Assembly: GCA_918026815.1 (NCBI GenBank)
Contig: CAKJVC010000057.1
Coordinates: 434,001 to 498,000 of the forward strand
DNA: 64,000 nucleotides
DNA from: Chalara sp. BL73
Taxonomy: Eukaryota > Ascomycota > Leotiomycetes > Helotiales
Reading direction: 5' to 3'
In this document: piece by piece, positions 1 through 10,514 of the stretch
How positions within the stretch are numbered: the first letter of the stretch is position 1
How the letters are laid out: each line of letters opens with the position of its first letter
Notes under the pieces: generated by a model
Seen by the model: the letters and a program-made list of their open reading frames with translations, nothing else
What the model was told of the DNA's origin: nothing
The model's database searches: none
Program-made: the position numbers and the translations under genes

Positions 1-195
1 CCTGAAATGTTGTGGAAGCATGAAAAGACTCATGTGGAAGAAGCCGACGGCCCTGCTCCTGCTTCTGCTCCAGCGAACCTACTTGTGAAAGGTAGCCATA
101 AAGCGGGAGAAGCACCCGCTCTATATACTTTTGGGTCTCCTTATCCTGTTGAACTACATTATCGCCAAGCTTCTAGCGCCTTGAACTCATCTTAG
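1..195 (+). CDS. 3' end of an unidentified protein (partial)
   Basis: An open frame runs in from the left edge of the window and stops at TAG 193-195. The visible 64 residues are hydrophilic, with an Ala/Pro-rich stretch (PAPASAPAN) and no recognisable domain. It could be the cytosolic C-terminal tail of a larger protein, or a chance frame. I do not recognise it. The neighbouring UMP kinase-like gene is convergent with it (ends at 545). Confidence 0.3.
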   Translation, partial: PEMLWKHEKTHVEEADGPAPASAPANLLVKGSHKAGEAPALYTFGSPYPVELHYRQASSALNSS

Positions 196-544
196 CAAGA
201 ACCACCTACAGATATTAGTTCAGCCCGATTAGAGAATAGCGATGTTAAACGCTCTTCCTCCACACCGAATTCTCCTCCTCTTAGTTCGGGCAAAACTATT
301 ATTCGAATTATTAAGCGAGAACACATACTCTTTACCTGGAAATTCCCCCCATAAGGCTTTGATTGATACTTATATAACAGTAAAGAGCTAGTGTAACGTT
401 CACCTTGTTAGTAGATCTTTCACCACACTTTATATAGTAAAATCGAAAGAGGCGACTTCTAAGCCAGCACATTTGCACCGCCGACAGCGCAGAGCTATGA
501 AATAGAATGAATTCTCCCAAACACACTCGTGACTTGCAATATTT

Positions 545-1259
545 CTATTCTAGCAGCTTTGCATCCGTCTTCATAGCAACTGAAGTGTTTCTCGGTATAC
601 CATCCAGGATACTGCCAACCGCCGCTTGAACCTCCTGGTAGACTGAAGTAGCCTTTCGTGAAGCATCAACTTGGATCACTCGGTTCTGCGCTTTGTAGTG
701 GGTAATTACTGGCATGGTAATCTGGTTAAACGTTTCGAAACGTTTCTGCATGATGACAACACCGTCATCAAGCCGACTGGAAACCTTTGCACGGCTAAGA
801 AGTCGATCCTGCAAAATATACTGGGGGCAATTTAAGAAAATGACTGAAAATGGGGCGGAGATTGTCGACTCGAATAATTCTGCTTGGTCCATCTTGCGCG
901 GAAAACCTGTTTCCCCGAAGTTAGTCACTCGTTGAAGGCAGGGAGGAAACGGATGCCAAGAATATTCGAGACGACCTACCATCGACAAGGAACACAGAAA
1001 CACCCTCTTTCTCAGCCTCCTCGATCATTGCCGCCTTCAGAAGTGCAACTGTTATAGAAGGGGGTCCAACTCGCCCTTCAGCCATGTTCGCCTGGATAAT
1101 ACCGGCGTACTGGCTAGAAGGCTTATTAAGCTCCGCGCGTAAGATATCACCAATACTGAGATGGCAGAGTTGATAATTTTCAGCAAGAGTTTTGCATTGG
1201 GTACCCTTTCCAGCCCCTGGACCACCTAGAACAAAGAAAACCGTCCAGTTATAGCTCAT
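545..1259 (-). CDS. UMP/CMP kinase-like protein (uridylate kinase, URA6 family), divergent
   Basis: Predicted to transfer phosphate from ATP to UMP/CMP, in cytosol or nucleus. Two exons: 1259..980 and 906..545. The 73-bp intron (979..907) has a GTAGGT donor and a TGACTAAC branch site, and splicing restores the family motif D-G-F-P-R-K-M-D-Q. The product is 213 aa, against about 200 for the family. Visible: P-loop GGPGAGKGTQC near residue 12, the nucleoside-monophosphate segment HLSIGDILRAE, and the DGFPRK strand. The LID region, usually R-G-x-T-S-G-R-x-D-D-N, here reads RAKVSSRLDDG, so it is clearly drifted. It may be a second, relaxed paralog rather than the cell's main URA6. It lies near an OMP decarboxylase pseudogene, the preceding step of UMP synthesis. 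Confidence 0.85.
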
Positions 1260-2081
1260 TTCTGGTTATGATTGATGTGCAGAATGGGGAACTTTGGAAA
1301 AGGATGATTAGTATGCTGATTGACTGGGAACAGCGAGAGCTTTGAGCGGTTGTTCGCAGAGGTTGTTCGTCCTTGTGGTTGTTCGGATGGGCGTTTGTGG
1401 GTAGAGCAGAGGTTCTGGGCATTGGAAGTCCTGTGCTTATTCTGAATCTGTAGGAGTTTGAACGATGGATGGCTCGCTAGCTTAAAAATATTTACCCAAT
1501 CTTAGGCTTGTGTGATTTGATCGTTGCTATTATGACAGGTAGCTGCACGTGATGTTTTGCCTTGGCCGACCAAAGTATTCTAAGCAAATAATAAATTCTC
1601 TTGTGGCATATAATTAAGGTGCTATTACATCTAGGATAGGGAAGCATCAAGCAGGGTTAGATCACGTGGGAAGCCCTGTGTTACGCCGTTTGTAATGAGT
1701 ATCTCGTGACGCAGACCTTCCATTCTTGGGCGTTTGAGTTCTTTACAAATAAAGGATGCTTCTTGATTCATGGGCTCTCGTAATCCTATGTTTTATTCAT
1801 ACACAAGATGATGTTTCCCTCGACAAATCACAGCACCGACAACTGAACAGATATGTGCTATTCACTCAAGTAAGGTTAGCACTTGCGAAACTTGTTGAAC
1901 AAACTGAGCGATTGGCTGTGTAGCGAGTCATCGACACACATTTGGAATTTATACCTCTTACAAACAGGTCAATAACAGGGCAGATATAACGTCCAAAGCC
2001 CTTTAAACCCACTCCAAAATCGTAAGCCAGCCGATATATCACTTATGGTTCAGTCTTAGGATGTCAAACACACACATAACC
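1260..2081. other. Intergenic region, divergent 5' sides of UMP kinase-like and PfkB-like genes
   Basis: No supported gene. It lies between two divergently transcribed genes and so should carry both promoters. CACGTG core motifs occur near 1545 and 1661 (GATCACGTGG). No TATA element or repeat stands out. Confidence 0.5.
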
Positions 2082-3334
2082 ATGACTGAGGATTCAAAAT
2101 GCCTCTTTGTAACTTTAGGCATGCTTGTTTTGGACGAGCTCCATTTTTATGCCCAGCAATCCAAAGTTGATGTCATTGGAGGATCTGGCGCTTATGGTAA
2201 GTGTCTTCCATGATGCTGTACTTACAAAGCTCTTGTTGGTTCGACGAAACCCCTGAATATTCGCTGATTTTGCCGATACCAAGCCTGTTTAGGAGCACGA
2301 GTTCACGTTCCTCCTCCTATGCCATGCCTTCTAGGATGGTTAATCCTCACCGGTGATGACTTTCCTCAAATCTACTCAGAATACTTTCACAGCTGGAACA
2401 TATTTCTGTTGGAAACAAGAAAGCATGGGCAATTGTCAACCAGAGGGGAGCTTATTTATCAAGACACAACATTCGGTCATAAGGACTCTCACCTTATTCT
2501 ATCCTTGATAGCTATATATTCATCTTACATATAGGAAAAACCTTTCGATACACTACAGAACCGCTCAAAATCGAGCCGAAAGACCTCCTAGATACGCCTT
2601 TACTCTCACCGCGCACCTTTCATTTCTTGACCAGCCCTTTTGACGCCGTAAACCAGGTTGCGGACCTGTTGAAGCTTCGGCGTTCATATAGAATAGAAGA
2701 ACCGCCAACAATCATCTGGGAACCAGCCCCACCGTCGTGCACATCACAAAATTTGGCGACTTGTCTTGAAGCAATAAAGGTTGTGGATGTGTTCTCACCA
2801 ACTCACATTGAACTCGCAGCTCTCTTCAATTTTGACCTAGGCGACGATGGACAATTCGATAGAGCCATTATCGAGGATCTAGCCTACAAATGTTTGGCAC
2901 ACGGGATCGGCTCGTCCAGGCAAAGCACTGTAGTTGTTAGGGCCGGCCGTGAAGGCTGTTGCGTTTATAGCAGAAAGCGGAAGGCTCTCATTTAGCTGCC
3001 TTCCTTTCATCAAGATTCATAAAAAATTGTCGATCCTACGAGAGCTAGTAATGCTTTTCTGGGAGGATTTGCCATCGAGCTACTGGAGACAGGAGATGAT
3101 TTGGTGGCTGCATGCTATGGAACAGTAGCATCAACCTTTGCCCTAGAACAAATCGGCCTTCCAACCCACGAGCCTACAGCTAGTCTTACCGCCGATGGGA
3201 CGGCAAAGGTCCCAGAGTTGTGTAATGGAGCTATCGTGCATGGCAGACTACGAGAGTACGCCTCGAGGGTTGGCATTATGCTTGATGATTGTTTCATTGC
3301 TCCTAGATCTTCTACTTCCATCCTTAGCAATTAG
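2082..3334 (+). pseudogene. PfkB/ribokinase-family sugar kinase (Mak32-like), disrupted
   Basis: Exons 2082..2196, 2293..2475 and 2535..3334; introns of 96 and 59 bp splice in frame and restore a protein resembling fungal Mak32-like PfkB kinases: FVTLGMLVLDE at the N-terminus, VIGGSGAY, then IIWEPAP and VDVFSPTHIELAAL in the middle. In the last exon the same frame is broken by TAG (2993-2995, where the family suggests Trp) and TAA (3020-3022, probably a former Gln codon), and continues with recognisable sequence to 3334. The catalytic anion-hole motif, normally D-P-T-G-A-G-N/D, reads D-P-T-R-A-S-N at about 3032-3052, so the active site is lost too. TGG to TAG, CAA to TAA and GGT to AGT are all C:G to T:A changes in CpA context, as RIP would leave. 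Family assignment is good; non-function is strongly suggested. Confidence 0.75.
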
Positions 3335-3608
3335 GCATTGTCACAATTTGACAGCCTCCAATATGAATTGAGGTAGACCGCACGTGCTTCTTTAGTTTAG
3401 ACTAATCGATGGGTTCTTCTTTTACCGCTCCCACTCCTTTTTTTTTCATGAGATGACTGGGGAAAGACAGAGCGTAGAGCAAAATCTACTTAGATCCTAA
3501 ATTGCCAGTCCATTGGGTAACTATTGGTACTTGCATGGCAAACGACTTTGTGAGACAAAATTTCTAGCACACAGAAAGCACAATGGATCTGTGAATCCTG
3601 TTTTTTTT

Positions 3609-4491
3609 TTACCTCTGCACTCGCTTCAGGTAGGCTTCCCATCCCTCTTTTTGATACAATTTCACAGAAGCCACAGGGCCTTCGGCTGCATATATACCCC
3701 GGCCAGCAATAATGAAGTCTGCTCCCCTCTCAATGGCTGATGTTGGTGTCTGATACTGCTGTCCAAGCCTGTCACCCTTCGACGACCGATTGACTCCAGT
3801 GGCGAAAACAATGAAATCCTCGTTTTCGGTGACCCTACTCTCTGTCTCAACGGGTGCCAACGACCGAGTCGCCACAAATCCTATGGCAAATTCCTTGTAC
3901 TTTCTCGCGATCTCGATGGACGACTTTGTATACTCCCCTGTCGCAAGAGAGCCTTTGGTGGTCATCTCTGCCAGAATAATCAATGCTCTGTCACCTTTGT
4001 AGGGAAACCTCTCAGCCTGTGCTATTTGCGCCAGCGCCTCGACGATTCCCTCACCTGCGAGGATACTCGCATTGACAATATGCGCCCATTCTGAAATGCG
4101 TAGAGCTCTTTCATGGTACTGCTGCTGGACCGTATGTCAGATGTCGACAAACTTTCGGTCTTCGAAAACTAGGAAATTGTGCTTGACTGAGAGCTGCTTC
4201 AAGCCTTCGACAGTTGCTGCGCTAAAATCAGAGACAAGGTCGATGTGCGTTTTGAAGACTACGAAATAAGGGCCGAGTTCTGCCTGCAAGTTTAGTGAAG
4301 GCCGCCCAGGACAAGAGATGGAGCTGCAACATACAGTCAGCAAGCGCCAGTAGATCTTTCGTGTTGCGTATGTCAGCCGAAATCACGACGTTGCTCTTTT
4401 TGCTTTCTGCAATCTCAAAAAGCTTTTTTACGATCGGGTTGCTGGTCTTCTGCGCACGTGCAGCGTATGAGAGAGAAGATCTGCTCGCCAT
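3609..4491 (-). pseudogene. Orotidine-5'-phosphate decarboxylase (URA3/pyrG family), disrupted
   Basis: The intact enzyme decarboxylates OMP to UMP in de novo pyrimidine synthesis. Start ATG at 4491; exon 1 4491..4335 (MASRSSLSYAARA, then [18 protein letters not shown]); a likely intron from GTATGT at 4334 to about 4278; then [14 protein letters not shown], catalytic [35 protein letters not shown] and [11 protein letters not shown] up to TAA at 3609-3611. The catalytic Asp-Lys-x-x-Asp set (DRKFVD) is kept. An in-frame TGA at 4137-4139 replaces the invariant Gly after DI, and the splice that best fits the family gives a TAA at the exon junction. The frame on both sides of TGA is the same, so it is a point change and not an indel. 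Pyrimidine synthesis would need an intact copy elsewhere. Confidence 0.85.
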
Positions 4492-5212
4492 CTTGTCGGG
4501 GGCAGCACTTTGTGAGTGTTTGATTTGTGCGGACGTGGGAGAGAGAATAGCGTGCACGTGGGACTTGTTGTCTGACTGAGCTGAGTGAGATTGAGCTGAC
4601 TCGAGGTCGAGGCGAGATGATGCACGTTTAATAGGGGATTGCAGGCAAGAAGAGAAGATAGCCCTCTTAAGTAAGCCAGAAACAGAAGAATGAAATGTGC
4701 GGCGAAGGACATCCCAGCCTCATGTCTCCCAACTACAACGCACCGGCAGGAATGCGAAAGCTACGCACCGTTCGTTTTGTAGGTAGACACTATGCTTGGG
4801 CTCTCAGTGCAAAACTGGCAGCCCCAAATCCAGGGGGAGAGGTTGGGAAGGGTGATGTGTCGTCCTCTTGTCATACCCAAACTTTCGGCCGGCTACAGTG
4901 TAGAATTGCACAAATTTCCCGGTCAATAGTATTTCGGCGAAAGTCACCATGCGAAAATCCGCCGATCGTCTGCGTTCGCATGTCCTACTATCTCGTCGGT
5001 CCATGCAGATAGGTTTTACAACTTCACTAACCACCACAGAGCAAGGTGAAGCAAGTTCTCTACAGCCTCACGCGGCAGAAATTGCAGGGTCAAGCAGGCA
5101 TCCATGTGGTTTTGCAAGCCTTATTCAATTTAATGGGCTCTCTCTTATAGGTGACGGGAGGTCCTCTTAGATGTCTCACTTGGAATTGATCCTTTAATCA
5201 CTCTACCATATA
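4492..5212. other. Intergenic region between OMP decarboxylase pseudogene and AsaB-like gene
   Basis: Divergent 5' flanks of two genes. CACGTG cores are present at about 4455 and 4554. The open frames here (for example 4695-5012) show no family features and are read as chance. Confidence 0.4.
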
Positions 5213-6033
5213 ATGTCTAACACACCCGTCACCGCTCATCTCAACTTCTTTAGCCCTCCTACCGATGGATCATACCCGCAGTTCCGCGTAACTGCTCCCA
5301 GCGGGACGGGCATCAAAAACTACGGTTATCAGAAGTCAGAGGTCGTGATATCGGATATTCGAGGGGTGGAAGATCTCTTCAGCTTGGACGAGCATTCATT
5401 CGCTGCGCTCAAAATCCCCGGCATCAACTCAGCCGATCTTAGTAGCGATGGAACTATAAAAACACAATACTATCATCGGATCGAGAAAATGCTTCTTCAG
5501 CACATCTGTGGAGCCGAAATAGTCTTCATTTTTGGCCATTGCTTACGAAGAGTCTCGTCAGATAAGGCAGTCCAATCGCCTATACGAAAGGTACATATCG
5601 ATCAAACGCCTCGCTCAGGAGCCATACGCCTGAAGAGACATGTACCTGAGTCAGTCCAGCGACTCGTTTCTACAAGCCACAAGCGCGTGCGGATCATTAA
5701 TGTGTGGCGGCCAATCCGCGGACAGGTCACTGACCATCCCTTAACCTTTGCAGAATCTTCATCCATAGCAGATGATGACCTTGTAAAGGTGCTCATATTT
5801 GCGGTGATCGGGTTGGAGAAACTTTTGCAGTCCGATATAATCCGGTACAGAAATTCTGGTATTGGAGTAATATGCAGGTTGACGAGGTGCTTATGTTACT
5901 GTGCTTCGACAACGCTGAGCGTGACGACGGCAGGAGCCCATCGTGTTGTGCTCACGCCTCCTTCAAGTTGCCAGGTAGTATAACCGACCAACGGGAGAGC
6001 ATTGAAGTGAGGTGTATTGTGGTAGACGTTTAG
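5213..6033 (+). pseudogene. AsaB/CmcJ-like non-heme iron oxygenase (GA4 desaturase family), one-base frameshift
   Basis: Members act as hydroxylases or desaturases, often in fungal secondary-metabolite clusters. ATG 5213 opens a frame with LNFFSPPTDGS near the N-terminus, the iron-binding-type segment VHIDQTP, then RVRIINVWRPIRG and ADDDLVKV. Just after 5800 the homology leaves this frame and continues in the next one: GDRVGETFAVRYNP, FWYWSNMQVDEVLML, HASFK and RESIEVRCIVVD, stopping at TAG 6031-6033. Joining needs one added base at about 5801-5804 (gcggtgat, where the family expects Gly-Asp). No GT..AG intron explains this. Total length would be about 273 aa, normal for the family. Either a recent inactivation or an assembly error in a G run; listed as a pseudogene because the frame is broken as given. 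Confidence 0.75.
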
Positions 6034-6339
6034 ATTTCTGCATGAACTTGTGGATGATTTGGCTCCGTGCTATATTGAAGAGGATTTGGCACAATTGCAG
6101 TCCTGTTGCGCGTGGTACAAAAAATTATTGGGAAGTGGCTTTTCGGGTGTCTGCCTGCATTATTGTAGCATGTTGTCAGACTATAAAGCCTAATAGTACT
6201 TTTGCAAGAGCATTTGCTTTTGCGGTTCGACACATGTATATAATAGCACCACATCTTTCTTCTACAGGATTTTTCACTACCAACGTACGACATAGCATTG
6301 ATACTCTACTCGGTGGTTCGCCTGCATCTCTCTGCCTTA

Positions 6340-8334
6340 ATGAGTGTAACAAACAACTCTCAAAGCGGAGTGGTACCGGAGGCAAAATGGCAAGAGGAAT
6401 TGCAGACATATGGAAATGACCATCCAGCCTTGCTGAAATTCATTAATTTCTATCCTTTGGAGAACGTTAACAACGCAATGCTCGCCGAAGCGGTGACTAT
6501 CACCCGTAATGGTACTCAATGAAGGTACTTTTAGTCCAAATTTCATTGCACTAACCAGTACCTAGCCGACCAGCCTACCATCACACAACGCTTCCATAGC
6601 GTCGATGGGTTAAAGGACTTTCTATCCAATGGCGTTTGCCTGCACTCCCCCGCCCATCCACAGAGGCTTAATTAACTATTCTATAGCCTAATGAGCCTCA
6701 TGTCCGAGCCATGTTAGTTTCAACAGCTTTCTTGGAGATCAATAACATGCATGCGACTAATCGTCTGTAGAACTGTACGCTGTCTGACGAGACCTCTTAT
6801 ACGGCTTTTGGGTGCAAGATTTGAGATGGGTTATGAGCTGTGGACTGCTCGCTTCCAACCCACTGATAGGGAGCATTTTGCTGGTCCCTTAAATGAAGAA
6901 GGTTCGAGTCTCGCATCCTTATAATCGTTTCAACTCTATTGACGATATTGTAGGCCCTCGCCACTTCTCCCACTTCAACCTTGCATGCGTTGACTTCTAT
7001 CGAGCAGCGACTAGCAATAACAGCAGCTCCTCTACACCAGAGGCGTTCCTCCAAAATCGACGTATCAGTCATACCGCTCGTTTGATGCGGTTGATTGATA
7101 CAAATCCTTTAAGAAGTTCCAATAACATGATAGGCCCACGAATGTATATGATCAGAAGAGTCAGTGGCCATCTGCGTAGGGATGGATCTGCATGGACATT
7201 CCTATTTTTCTGTGATCAAGTTCCTACGTTTGAAGAAAGCTGCTATGTCTTGGACATCCCAGCACAATCAATGCCATGTCTGCCAGACTGGATAGCCGGT
7301 TCGTTGAATGACAAAACTTCTATTGACCACTATGATAGGTTGATCCGAGATGGATTTGGGTTGGTCGTCAAGGTTTTGAGGGAAATCAAAAGTAGCTGGA
7401 AGCTACTACTCTCTGACTTTGAAACTTTCTTGGAAGAAACCGTAAGCTATCCAGTATGCTTCCACCGATAAAAAGGATTGCTGTACTAATGGAATAATAG
7501 AGTGAAAATTTTAACGACGAGGACTTCATCAGAGCAGCAGGTTTTCTTGGCCGGCGATTTCTGCTGAACCTCGACTATTTTCAGAGACAATTGTTCTACC
7601 AACAACGGTACATAAACTATCTAACAACCACACCTGCCAATATCGGGAATTCTATTGTCCCAGTTGCATTCGTCGAGGGTCTACAAGAAGCGAATGCTCT
7701 TCTTGTTGTTGATAGACGCTTACAAGCATTGCGGGACCGTACAACGAGTGTTTTAGATACAGTAGAATCCTCTTTATTTTCAGCAATTGAATGCCTAGCG
7801 CTGTGCTAACCACGCAGTTGATTTGCAGATTCTCAGTCTGAATAGCATTAAACAGGCGCGTTTTGCAAGTGAGATAGCACAACTCCAAAGAGAGGATGCG
7901 GTAATATCATTCAGGCAGGGTGAGAGCATACGATGCTTGACCATGCTCAATATGTTATTTCTCCCTCCAACTCTAGTCGCGGTAAGCTTTCAAGTCTACT
8001 GAGGAAACTTGACTCTTTCTAAAAAAAATATGTTGTTATCATCCAGGGGATCTATGGCATGAATACGAATATCACCCATGACACCCAGTTTTGGAGCTTC
8101 CTGCTCACTTCATTCGTGGCAATGACTATCACTATTGCAGTTGTGGTATTGAAGGTTCAGAAAGTTCCTCGACGAGGCGATATCGAGACTGGCAAGATCC
8201 GTCCCCATGCAGATATTTGCGGGTTATTTAGGAAGATATCGACTTGGGTTCGGACATATAGGCTCACTGTAAACAGGGAAGGGGGAATAATAGGCGAAGG
8301 TAAAGCAGTGACATTGGAGAGGAAAGTGGTATAG
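6340..8334 (+). CDS. CorA-like Mg2+ transporter domain protein
   Basis: Fungal CorA-like membrane protein with two C-terminal transmembrane helices and the signature Y-G-M-N (at about 8053) between helix 1 (NMLFLPPTLVAG) and helix 2 (FWSFLLTSFVAMTITIAVVV). Supported introns: 6512..6565, 6902..6953, 7442..7500 (branch TACTAAT), 7762..7828 and 7982..8046; each keeps the frame. The N-terminal part shows HPALLKFINFYPLEN and RFHSVDGLKDFL, as in fungal members, then ARFEMGYELWTARF. The piece from about 6660 to 6770 does not join cleanly: an in-frame TAA lies at 6673-6675, and the acceptor before 6771 finds no donor in phase. So the 5' half may be damaged or have an exon I misplaced. Role inferred: Mg2+ or other divalent-cation transport at plasma or organelle membrane. 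Confidence 0.75.
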
Positions 8335-9245
8335 AGACGCACACATGATGTAATAGATGACAAGCCTCGAATAGTGTTAGCTTTAGTCGTTATGGAGGAG
8401 ACGTGCACATACTCAAAGAGGCTCAAGCTATAGAAACAGGCTTTGCTCTGTACCTTGCCTCTACAGAAGCCCTCCCTTCTGTTACGAACGAGAGCGCGTG
8501 ACCAGATCAGGACTTGAGAATTCCGGGAGGGAGCAGCAAGGCTATGAAGGAGGATCTCATATGTACAGTTGATCATAAGGTCACACTTGGGGCAACTGAG
8601 TGGCAAGCGAGCCAGGCAACCCGTGAGACCCACATGCTCTTCAGGGACGGGATGTGACATTTTTTGAGCTTAGAAACACTTTTAAAAACATTTTCATTTA
8701 CTGAGAATAACGATAATGCAAAGTCTTAAAAGCAGCGCTACTTCCAGACGGCTTTAGTTACTTAAAACTTGGAGCTTGGGTCTAGCTTGCTTTTTAAAGT
8801 CCTTCGTCCTAGGTTCCATCTCTGGGTCTGGGGATGCTGTAGCATCCTGGGACTTAGGACATAACATTGCATACATAAAATTGCACCTCACCTGAAATGA
8901 ACAGTGCTCGATCCTCAATAAGCCCTGCTAATCGCGTAAATGCTCTCAGCTCGGTGTTGGCGACTATATTGGACACTAGCTACCTTGATACACAAATGAT
9001 TCCCTTGGTGACACAAAAGACAGCCTCGAGAGAATACAAACGAGAAATTTCAGAAAAAGAGAATTCCAGAGCTGTCACTGCTCATAATGATTCTAAAAGA
9101 ATTGGGGCCTATATTAACTGCTACTGTACTTGAAACACCTGCTTAATCAAAAGTACTAAAGCTCCTCGTCGCACAATATACCACCTATGATCGATTACTC
9201 CGGATACTCCAAACTCCCCCCTCTCCCCCCCCTCTCTCTCTTCCC
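8335..9245. other. Intergenic region
   Basis: Three-prime flanks of convergent genes. No supported gene. A pyrimidine-rich stretch with C runs of 6 and 8 lies at about 9216-9240, immediately downstream of the DUF7053 stop codon. Confidence 0.4.
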
Positions 9246-9947
9246 TCATTTCCTTTGTTCTGGCAGAGCTGAAGGGTTCGATCCCGGTTGTGGACCCAGC
9301 GCCTGCTCCGAATACCTTCTCGAGTCCGCATCCAGCTGTCCCTCCTGTCTCTTTCTAACCACCTTCTCGACCACCAACCGACAGATATTCTTATGCGCAT
9401 TGATCGCACTCTGCTTCACAAATGGCATCAACATCCAATGACATTCCACCGTTACCTCCTCCGTAAGCACCCAATCTGCGTCGCCAAAACTGCCCTCCTC
9501 GCTATCCGTTAGAACCTGCAGGTTCGCTTTCTCGACCACGTAATCCACTTTCAGTATCACTCCAGCACTGGCATACACCATCACTTTCAGTCCTTTGGCG
9601 GTGTTTTGAAAGGCAGCTGGGAAGGTGATGGGATATACCGCCCAAGATACACCTGGAATAATGACAACGGATTCATCGATAGAGTATGTAACAATAGGCG
9701 GTGATGAAGGCCCAGTAGAGAAATGAGGATCCTTCAACATCTCAGGTGGTGTTTCCCTTTCTTTGAACCCCGTTGTGAGCGCCTGGAGCATGATCACGTT
9801 TTCATGCTGATGTATAGCCTCAATAAACTCCTCTGGCGGTAGCAGCTTGGGGATACCCGCCGTGACTTTGGAGGTGTGAGATACGCGCGACATATTTGGC
9901 TCTTGATTGCGAGCCCAAGGGAGGCGAATGCGATTCAGAACGCTCAT
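9246..9947 (-). CDS. DUF7053 domain protein
   Basis: Single-exon gene of 233 aa starting at ATG 9947. The order of features fits fungal DUF7053 proteins: an N-terminal helix segment (LPPEEFIEAIHQHENVIMLQ), a central beta-rich part (PGVSWAVYPITFPAAFQ, then GLKVMVYASAGVILKV), and a C-terminal segment in which a short hydrophobic/aromatic strand precedes a helix (HWMLMPFVKQSAINAHKNI). Function of the family is unknown; the fold may resemble START/lipid-binding-type sheets, but that is speculative. The last about 30 residues are Arg/Gln/Pro-rich and look unstructured. No signal peptide and no membrane segment. Confidence 0.7.
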   Translation of the reverse strand: MSVLNRIRLPWARNQEPNMSRVSHTSKVTAGIPKLLPPEEFIEAIHQHENVIMLQALTTGFKERETPPEMLKDPHFSTGPSSPPIVTYSIDESVVIIPGVSWAVYPITFPAAFQNTAKGLKVMVYASAGVILKVDYVVEKANLQVLTDSEEGSFGDADWVLTEEVTVECHWMLMPFVKQSAINAHKNICRLVVEKVVRKRQEGQLDADSRRYSEQALGPQPGSNPSALPEQRK

Positions 9948-10247
9948 GTTGTCTCCTTATAGTTTGAAACTACCAGATGATCGAAATATAGGCGGCTAAT
10001 CTTTACGGAAATAACCGTCATTGATTCGCTTGCTAATTATAGACATTTCAGCAACCTTTCATGCTGTATTTAACAAAGTTTGAGCCGTGTTGCGAAAATA
10101 GTGGTGATACAGTCAGCTTCCGTCCAGGCAGATATATGAAACATTTCAGAAGACTTGCCTCTCGGGTATTGAGGTGGCTTGCGCTTACCGGTCGGTACCG
10201 GCAATTGAAGCGAGTTACTTGGCGCCCGGCTCGGAATCTCTGATCAC

Positions 10248-10514
10248 CTACTCTCCCCCCCCCCTAATAAAGGTTATACGGTGGATTTTATGGGGCGATA
10301 CCGTAGAAGCAGTCTCTTGAATGGCTATAAATCCTTGCGGCTCCCTTGCGTGGCCTTTTCTGCCTCTTTCGCACGAGCCATGAAAAGGACTTCAACCCTT
10401 GACAAGTAACGGATACAGAGAATCTAAGTGGCTATGCCCTAGTAGAGAAAGACTTGGCCCTATCCATTATTTCCATCGTATAACCTTTATTGGGGGGGGG
10501 GGGGGGTAGGGTAG
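10248..10514. mobile_element. MITE-like inverted-repeat element with poly-C/poly-G termini
   Basis: Left end 10248-10284 (CTACTCT, then 10 C, then TAATAAAGGTTATACGGTGG) is mirrored by the right end 10473-10514 (CCATCGTATAACCTTTATT, then 15 G, then TAGGGTAG). The two arms pair over about 37-42 bp with a variable homopolymer inside. The internal about 190 bp has no open frame. Size, terminal inverted repeats and lack of coding capacity fit a miniature inverted-repeat transposable element. I see no clear target-site duplication; the ends are CTA..TAG, so a TA duplication is possible. Confidence 0.65.

Noticed and set aside
6012..6419. 135-codon frame between the AsaB-like and CorA-like genes
   Set aside because: Overlaps the end of one gene and the start of the next in another frame; no features.
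9255..9290. GGTTCGATCCC B-box near 9267
   Set aside because: It lies inside the DUF7053 coding frame and the A-box-like sequence is too close.
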